Assembly (NCBI GenBank): GCA_947627805.1
Contig: CANQXB010000035.1
Location: 1-8,729 of the forward strand
Origin: an uncultured Bacilli bacterium
Lineage (GTDB): Bacteria > Bacillota_I > Bacilli_A > RF39 > UBA660
Direction of reading: 5' to 3'
DNA: 8,729 nucleotides
Of this stretch, positions 5,044-8,729 are shown piece after piece. Under the pieces are notes generated by a model. That model was not told where the DNA came from. It saw only the letters and a list, made by a program, of their open reading frames with translations, and did no database searches. Numbering within the stretch: the stretch's first letter is position 1; every line of letters starts with the position of its first letter. The position numbers and the translations under genes are program-made.

Positions 5044-5862
5044 ATGGACCTATCGGGAATATGGAGTATATTTACTAAGATTATCGATATTGGTATTGTT
5101 TGGTTAGCATTTTATTATATCTTAAAAAACGTTAAGAATAATATCAAAATGGTATTAATTGTTAAAGGGGTAGTTATAATCCTTATTATTAAAATATTAA
5201 GTGATTTATTAAATTTATATACAGTTGGTGTATTACTTGAATACATTGTGGCTTGGGGACCTTTAGCCATTATTGTTATCTTTCAACCGGAAATTAGAAG
5301 TGTTTTAGAGTCTTTAGGAAGAACGCAACTTTTAGGAAGACATAAAATTTTAACTATTGATGAAAGAGAAAAAGTTGTTTATGAAATAATGAAAAGTGTC
5401 GAATACTTTAAAAAGAATCGGATTGGAGCTTTAATTGTTATTGAAAGAGAAATATCTTTAGAAGAATATATTAAAAATTCAACTAAAGTTTATGCCGATT
5501 TAACGGATGATTTATTGGAAACAATTTTCTTTCCTAATTCGCCAATGCATGATGGTGGGGTAATTATTCAAGGAGATAGAATTACTTGTGCGGGAGCTGT
5601 CTTTAAAACCAGTATGAATCCAAGTATTTCTAAAAGATTAGGTACACGTCACAGAGCTGCTTTAGGAATTGCTGAAGAAAGTGATGCCATAGCTTTAGTA
5701 GTCTCTGAAGAAAATGGTCGTATTTCTATCGCTTGCAATAATGAGTTATTATATAATTTAACCTTAGATGAATTTAGAATGAAATTAATTGAAGAATTAA
5801 GTCCAAAGTCGGAAGTATTCTTCGAGGCCGAAGATGATGAAAGTGGTGAAGAAGATGCGTAA
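5044..5862 (+). CDS. cdaA: Diadenylate cyclase CdaA (membrane c-di-AMP synthase)
   Basis: Makes cyclic di-AMP from two ATP. 272 residues, the normal length for CdaA (also called DacA/YbbP). Three hydrophobic helices (about 11-29, 36-54, 62-80) are followed by a linker and the DAC domain (about 100-255). The conserved QPEIRSVLE-LGR stretch precedes it. The catalytic motifs are present as MHDGGVII (D170-G171-G172) and GTRHRAALGI (R202-H203-R204). The first is usually DGA, so the third position is changed here to glycine. The remaining DAC pattern (ISKRLGTRHRAA, ALVVSEENGRISIA) is intact, so activity is expected. It ends in an acidic tail (EAEDDESGEEDA). ATG 5044 follows AAGGAG with 7-base spacing. 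The following gene overlaps it and encodes its known membrane regulator. Confidence 0.96.
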   Translation: MDLSGIWSIFTKIIDIGIVWLAFYYILKNVKNNIKMVLIVKGVVIILIIKILSDLLNLYTVGVLLEYIVAWGPLAIIVIFQPEIRSVLESLGRTQLLGRHKILTIDEREKVVYEIMKSVEYFKKNRIGALIVIEREISLEEYIKNSTKVYADLTDDLLETIFFPNSPMHDGGVIIQGDRITCAGAVFKTSMNPSISKRLGTRHRAALGIAEESDAIALVVSEENGRISIACNNELLYNLTLDEFRMKLIEELSPKSEVFFEAEDDESGEEDA

Positions 5863-7276
5863 GTTTTTGATTAAAATAGGACGAGTTATTTATCGTTTCT
5901 TTGAAGCCATCTTTAAATTTATTGATAAAATAATTATCATGCCTATTACGAGACTTGTTTATAATATTTCGAAAGCGACAAGTGGCAGTAATGTTAGTTT
6001 CAATAAATTATTAAATAGACCGCATTTCTTAATTGTTTTATCTTTGATTTTTGCGGTGATATGTTTCTTACTAATTGATAATAAAGTTATTAGTTTAGTC
6101 GATACCGAAGCGGAAATTATTAAAAATGTTCCGGTTAATGTTATTTATAATGAAGAAGCCTTTGTAGTGGAAAACATTCCCGAAACTGTTGATATTACAA
6201 TTGCGGGAAGAAAAAGTGATATCTATCTTGCTAAACAACTTGGGGAGTTTGAAGTAGAATTAAATTTATCTAAATACACCGAAGCCGGAACTTATAAAGT
6301 TTATTTTACTTATTCTAAATCAATTGATTCTGTTGATTATATCTTAGACCCATCTTATTTAAATGTGGAAATAAATGATAAAGTAAGTGAAGTTAAATCA
6401 GTTGATTATGAACTTATTAACATTGATAAATTAAATAGTAAACTTAGTGTTTCTAATGTATCTTTAGATAGTAGTGAAGTTGTTGTTAAAGGTAGTGAAG
6501 AAGCTATTAATAGTATTTCCACTATTAAAGCTTTAGTATCTTTAACTTATACAAAAGAAGAAATAAGAGAACATAAAGAATATGAAGGTAAAGATAAGTA
6601 TACAGAAGAAGGTACTTATGAAATAACTAATATTCCTTTAGTGGCTTATGACTCTAATGGCGAAATAATTAAAAATGTGGAAATTGTTCCTGGGTCATTA
6701 ACAGGTACAATTGTGTTATCAAGTTATAAAAATACGGTACCACTTCAAGTAACTACAACTGGTAATCTTGTTAATGGTAAAGCCATTGCGGCCATTACCA
6801 TCAACAATAGTGCTTCACTATCTGTAGATATTTACGGGGAAGAAGCGGACATTAAAGATATTACATCAGTTCCGGTAGTTATAAATGTTGATGGAGCAGG
6901 TTCTAATGCGGTGGAAAATTATACAGTTGTTATTAGAAAACCTAAAGGTGTCAGAGATATTAGCTTGAAGAATGCGACGATTAAAGTAACCTTTGGTGAT
7001 GAAGAGCAAAAGACCGTGGAAGTTAGTGATATTACGAATAAAAACTTAGCTGATGGTTATAGTGCGGTTATTGTTTCCGGAGCCCATCCTCAAGTTCAAG
7101 TTAAGGGTGTTAAATCTAATATTGATGCCATTAATGCAAGTAATATAAGAGCTTATGTTGACCTTGCTGGTCTTGGTGAAGGTGTTCATGATATCAAAGT
7201 AAAAGTTGATAACAATAACCCATTAGTTTCTTATGAAGTAACCAATACAATTCAAGTTAAAATTACGAAGAATTAA
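5834..7276 (+). CDS. ybbR: YbbR-domain protein CdaR, regulator of CdaA
   Basis: CdaR binds and modulates CdaA outside the membrane. 480 residues from ATG 5834. A very basic, partly amphipathic start (1-50) leads to one membrane helix (about 64-81), then an extracytoplasmic region of about four YbbR repeats (about 97-180, 187-290, 305-385 and 390-478). Typical signatures are V-P-V-N-V-x-Y followed by ENIPETVDITIAG, and later copies VVVKGSEEAI, VDIYGEEADI and VQVKGVKSNI. The cytoplasmic basic part is longer than in B. subtilis CdaR, whose helix begins near residue 10. Start is uncertain: ATG 5834 has GAGG at 5824-5827; ATG 5855 (seven residues shorter) has GGTGA 5 bases upstream and also fits. 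Either start overlaps cdaA (29 or 8 bases). glmM, the usual third gene, is missing downstream. Confidence 0.93.
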   Translation: MMKVVKKMRKFLIKIGRVIYRFFEAIFKFIDKIIIMPITRLVYNISKATSGSNVSFNKLLNRPHFLIVLSLIFAVICFLLIDNKVISLVDTEAEIIKNVPVNVIYNEEAFVVENIPETVDITIAGRKSDIYLAKQLGEFEVELNLSKYTEAGTYKVYFTYSKSIDSVDYILDPSYLNVEINDKVSEVKSVDYELINIDKLNSKLSVSNVSLDSSEVVVKGSEEAINSISTIKALVSLTYTKEEIREHKEYEGKDKYTEEGTYEITNIPLVAYDSNGEIIKNVEIVPGSLTGTIVLSSYKNTVPLQVTTTGNLVNGKAIAAITINNSASLSVDIYGEEADIKDITSVPVVINVDGAGSNAVENYTVVIRKPKGVRDISLKNATIKVTFGDEEQKTVEVSDITNKNLADGYSAVIVSGAHPQVQVKGVKSNIDAINASNIRAYVDLAGLGEGVHDIKVKVDNNNPLVSYEVTNTIQVKITKN

Positions 7277-7300
7277 GAGAGAAAATCTCTTTTTTCTTTT
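7275..7300 (+). terminator. Terminator of cdaA-ybbR
   Basis: AAGAGA (7275-7280) pairs with TCTCTT (7286-7291) around GAAAA. A long T-rich run (T6, C, T7) follows. The left arm begins with the last two bases of the ybbR stop codon. Confidence 0.65.
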
Positions 7301-7309
7301 TTTATGCTG

Positions 7310-7318
7310 TGTTATAAT
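7310..7318 (+). promoter_or_regulatory. Extended -10 promoter of the coiled-coil membrane operon
   Basis: TGTTATAAT is a perfect extended -10, only 7 bases past the end of the T-rich run of the ybbR terminator (7290-7303). Expected start near 7325 leaves a leader of about 16 bases containing GGAGG (7328-7332). It is the third TGNTATAAT promoter placed directly after a terminator in this window. Confidence 0.65.
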
Positions 7319-7326
7319 ATTTTTAC

Positions 7327-7346
7327 TGGAGGTTTTGAAAATGAAT
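7327..7346 (+). repeat. Repeated ribosome-binding/start segment, copy 1
   Basis: The 20 bases TGGAGG-TTTTGAAAATGAAT, covering the Shine-Dalgarno sequence, spacer, ATG and second codon, recur identically at 7922-7941. A diverged copy is at 8643-8661 (AGGAGGTTCAAAAATGAAT). The surrounding bases differ, so the match is confined to the translation start. Confidence 0.75.
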
Positions 7347-7910
7347 GTCGAATTTAAAAATATAAAAGATAATGAATGGATTACAACTAATGAAGAAGGA
7401 AGAATGCGTTTTGTTAAGGCTCAAGCTGAAAGTACAGAAATGGCAGATATTTTAAATAAAGAAGATGAATTAGAAATATTAGAAGAAACAAAAGAAGAAT
7501 TATTAGAAAGTATAGATAAAATTAATAAATTTATGAGACAAAATAAAAGACTTAGTATATCTGTTTTGTTAGTTTTCATAATGACTCTAGGAGTATTTAC
7601 TCCCATTTTTAAACCTTTTAGTTGGGATAATGCAGAAATGATTTTATCTCTATTAGTTTGGGCTTTGGGTTTGGGTTTCACTGAAAGTTGTATATTTTGT
7701 AAACATAAGTATGAAAAAGAAGAACTCACAATTTATGAAGAAAGATTACAAGAAATAAAAGAAAGAAAACCAGAATTAGAAAAAGAAATTGCAAAGTTAA
7801 AAGAAAAATATAATTTTAGAGAAGAAGAAAAAGAAGTAAATTATTTTGAAAATTTAAGTTATGAAAATAGAGAGGAAAGAAGATTAGTTAGGGCAAGAAC
7901 TAGAAAATAA
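7341..7910 (+). CDS. Unknown membrane protein: coiled coil, two-helix hairpin, coiled coil
   Basis: I do not recognise a family. 189 residues. A polar N-terminus (1-38) is followed by a Glu/Leu-rich predicted coil (about 39-65) and a basic patch (QNKR, 67-70). Next come two membrane helices (about 72-90 and 99-119) with a short loop (KPFSWDNAE), then a long charged coil (about 121-160) and a basic end (RRLVRARTRK). The hairpin with charged flanks puts both termini on the same side, presumably cytoplasmic. C117 and C120 form a CxxC at the end of helix 2. Start: ATG 7341 with GGAGG 8 bases upstream; the in-frame TTG at 7335 lies in the spacer. It is the first gene of an operon with 25 bases to the next, which has the same layout; distant paralogy is suspected from topology and a K-x-K-Y / N-K-K-Y junction after helix 2. 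Confidence 0.8.
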   Translation: MNVEFKNIKDNEWITTNEEGRMRFVKAQAESTEMADILNKEDELEILEETKEELLESIDKINKFMRQNKRLSISVLLVFIMTLGVFTPIFKPFSWDNAEMILSLLVWALGLGFTESCIFCKHKYEKEELTIYEERLQEIKERKPELEKEIAKLKEKYNFREEEKEVNYFENLSYENREERRLVRARTRK

Positions 7911-7921
7911 ATTAAAGTAGT

Positions 7922-7941
7922 TGGAGGTTTTGAAAATGAAT
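7922..7941 (+). repeat. Repeated ribosome-binding/start segment, copy 2
   Basis: Identical over 20 bases to 7327-7346 and includes GGAGG (7923-7927), the 8-base spacer and ATG 7936. The identity includes the non-functional spacer TTTTGAAA. This suggests duplication of a gene start, or a strongly preferred start context. Confidence 0.75.
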
Positions 7942-8631
7942 AACGAAGAATTATTAAAAATATTAAATGATAAATACGAAACAATATTAACTGAGGATAA
8001 AGAGTTATCTATAGAATTTGAGAAACTTGTTCAAGAATATAATGAGTTATACCATAGTGATAAAATTAAAAAATTAGAAGAAAAAGAATATATTTTGAAA
8101 AATGGTAAATCATTTAAAGGAAAGTTAAAAAGTTTTTTTGCATCTCCAACTGGTGGAGCAATGGGTGTATTAAATAACATTTTTGATGCTGTTATTCTTC
8201 TTGTTTTAGCGGGAGCGGCTTACATTGGGCATTATGAATATATTATTGCTGAACATAAAGCTTTTCCTGAAATTGGAATGAAAATATTATATTTTTTTGA
8301 TGCTCTTTTAGCGGGGTCATTATTAGCTATACCTATATCTTCAATAATAAATATAAATAAGGTTAATAAAAAATACAAATTAGAAGATATTTCTTTAGAA
8401 TTAGAAAATGCTAAAAAGAGAAAAGAAGTTGTTGTTGAAGAATTAGAATTGAAAAAATCATTACATGAAATTAAAAAACAAAAATTAGATGAACTAGAAG
8501 GGGCAATTAAAAGTATTGAAGAAATTATGAATACTCAAAGGGAAGTAGATAATTTTGGTTTAGCAAATGAGCAAACAGTAGATTTAAATATAAGTGAAGA
8601 AGGAAAGACATTAAAATTAGAAAGAAAGTAA
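7936..8631 (+). CDS. Unknown membrane protein with two TM helices and long coiled coil
   Basis: I do not recognise a family. 231 residues. The N-terminal helical part (1-52, MNNEELLKILNDKYETILTE...) is charged and probably coiled. A basic segment (GKSFKGKLKSFF) leads to two membrane helices (about 81-103 and 116-140), the second followed by NKVNKKYK. A long coil follows (about 145-200, Lys/Glu/Leu-rich), then a polar tail (LANEQTVDLNISEEGKTLKLERK). Both ends are probably cytoplasmic. No catalytic motif is visible. Start: ATG 7936, with GGAGG at 7923-7927; the in-frame TTG at 7921 lies on the ribosome site. There is no terminator before or after it, so it is cotranscribed with both neighbours. 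Its N-terminus is closely repeated in the next gene, which makes this a tandem family. Confidence 0.82.
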   Translation: MNNEELLKILNDKYETILTEDKELSIEFEKLVQEYNELYHSDKIKKLEEKEYILKNGKSFKGKLKSFFASPTGGAMGVLNNIFDAVILLVLAGAAYIGHYEYIIAEHKAFPEIGMKILYFFDALLAGSLLAIPISSIININKVNKKYKLEDISLELENAKKRKEVVVEELELKKSLHEIKKQKLDELEGAIKSIEEIMNTQREVDNFGLANEQTVDLNISEEGKTLKLERK

Positions 8632-8655
8632 AATAATTTACTAGGAGGTTCAAAA

Positions 8656-8729
8656 ATGAATTGTGAAGAATTTTTAGAAAATTTAAAAGAAAAATATGAA
8701 ACAATATTAGATGAAGATGGTAAAATATC
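8656..8729 (+). CDS. Tandem paralogue of the preceding gene (5' end only)
   Basis: The window holds 24 codons: MNCEEFLENLKEKYETILDE then DGKI. Against the preceding product the pattern M-N-x-E-E-x-L-x-x-L-x-x-K-Y-E-T-I-L-x-E-D is shared without gaps, so this is almost certainly a duplicate. AGGAGG (8643-8648) lies 7 bases before ATG 8656, and the spacer resembles the other two starts. The gap from the previous stop is 24 bases with no terminator, so it belongs to the same operon. The rest is beyond the window; whether the two membrane helices are conserved cannot be seen. Confidence 0.8.
   Translation, partial: MNCEEFLENLKEKYETILDEDGKI

Noticed and set aside
7421..7729. Minus-strand open frame of 102 codons
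   Set aside because: Lies wholly within the coiled-coil membrane gene; Ser/Leu-rich product is the complement of Glu/Lys codons, with no promoter or ribosome site.
1..8729. CRISPR array, insertion sequence or prophage
   Set aside because: No regularly spaced repeats, transposase, integrase or phage gene anywhere; the only repeated segment is the start context at 7327, 7922 and 8643.

Overview
The window is a very AT-rich, gene-dense stretch with every supported gene on the + strand. The proteins point to a low-GC Gram-positive (Bacillota), probably an uncultured, small-genome Bacilli-like lineage: the tail of ribosomal protein L17, RNase R with SmpB, a YerB/DUF3048 protein, and the c-di-AMP cyclase CdaA with YbbR/CdaR. 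Tryptophan is read from TGG and all genes are open under the standard code. TGA is used neither as a stop nor as a sense codon here, so Mycoplasma-type code 4 is not indicated. The lineage is inferred from gene content only.

Layout. (1) 1-175: the last codons of rplQ, followed by three consecutive and partly overlapping hairpins that close the ribosomal-protein operon. (2) 176-676: a lone small Cro/CI-type repressor. Its upstream region holds one perfect and one imperfect copy of an AACGATATATCGTT palindrome, the likely operators, and the gene ends in a clear terminator. (3) 676-4990: a tight operon of a six-cysteine prepilin-like protein, rnr, smpB, a DUF3048 protein and a small acidic single-pass membrane protein. 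The first three genes overlap, and the fourth follows one base after the third. (4) 5006-7300: cdaA and ybbR/cdaR, overlapping, with their own promoter and terminator. glmM, the usual third gene, is not present. (5) 7310-8729: a new operon of at least three genes I cannot name. The two complete products have the same plan: cytoplasmic coiled coil, two-helix membrane hairpin, long coiled coil. The third gene, cut by the window edge, is a tandem paralogue of the second.

How it works together. Region 3 joins RNA quality control (the RNase R and SmpB trans-translation partners) with envelope proteins. Region 4 makes and regulates cyclic di-AMP at the membrane, a signal normally tied to potassium and cell-wall homeostasis. 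Region 5 is the least explained part and the best candidate for something undescribed. Transcription units are packed closely: terminators sit on or next to stop codons, and the next promoter, a TGNTATAAT extended -10, begins within about 0-20 bases of the T-tract.
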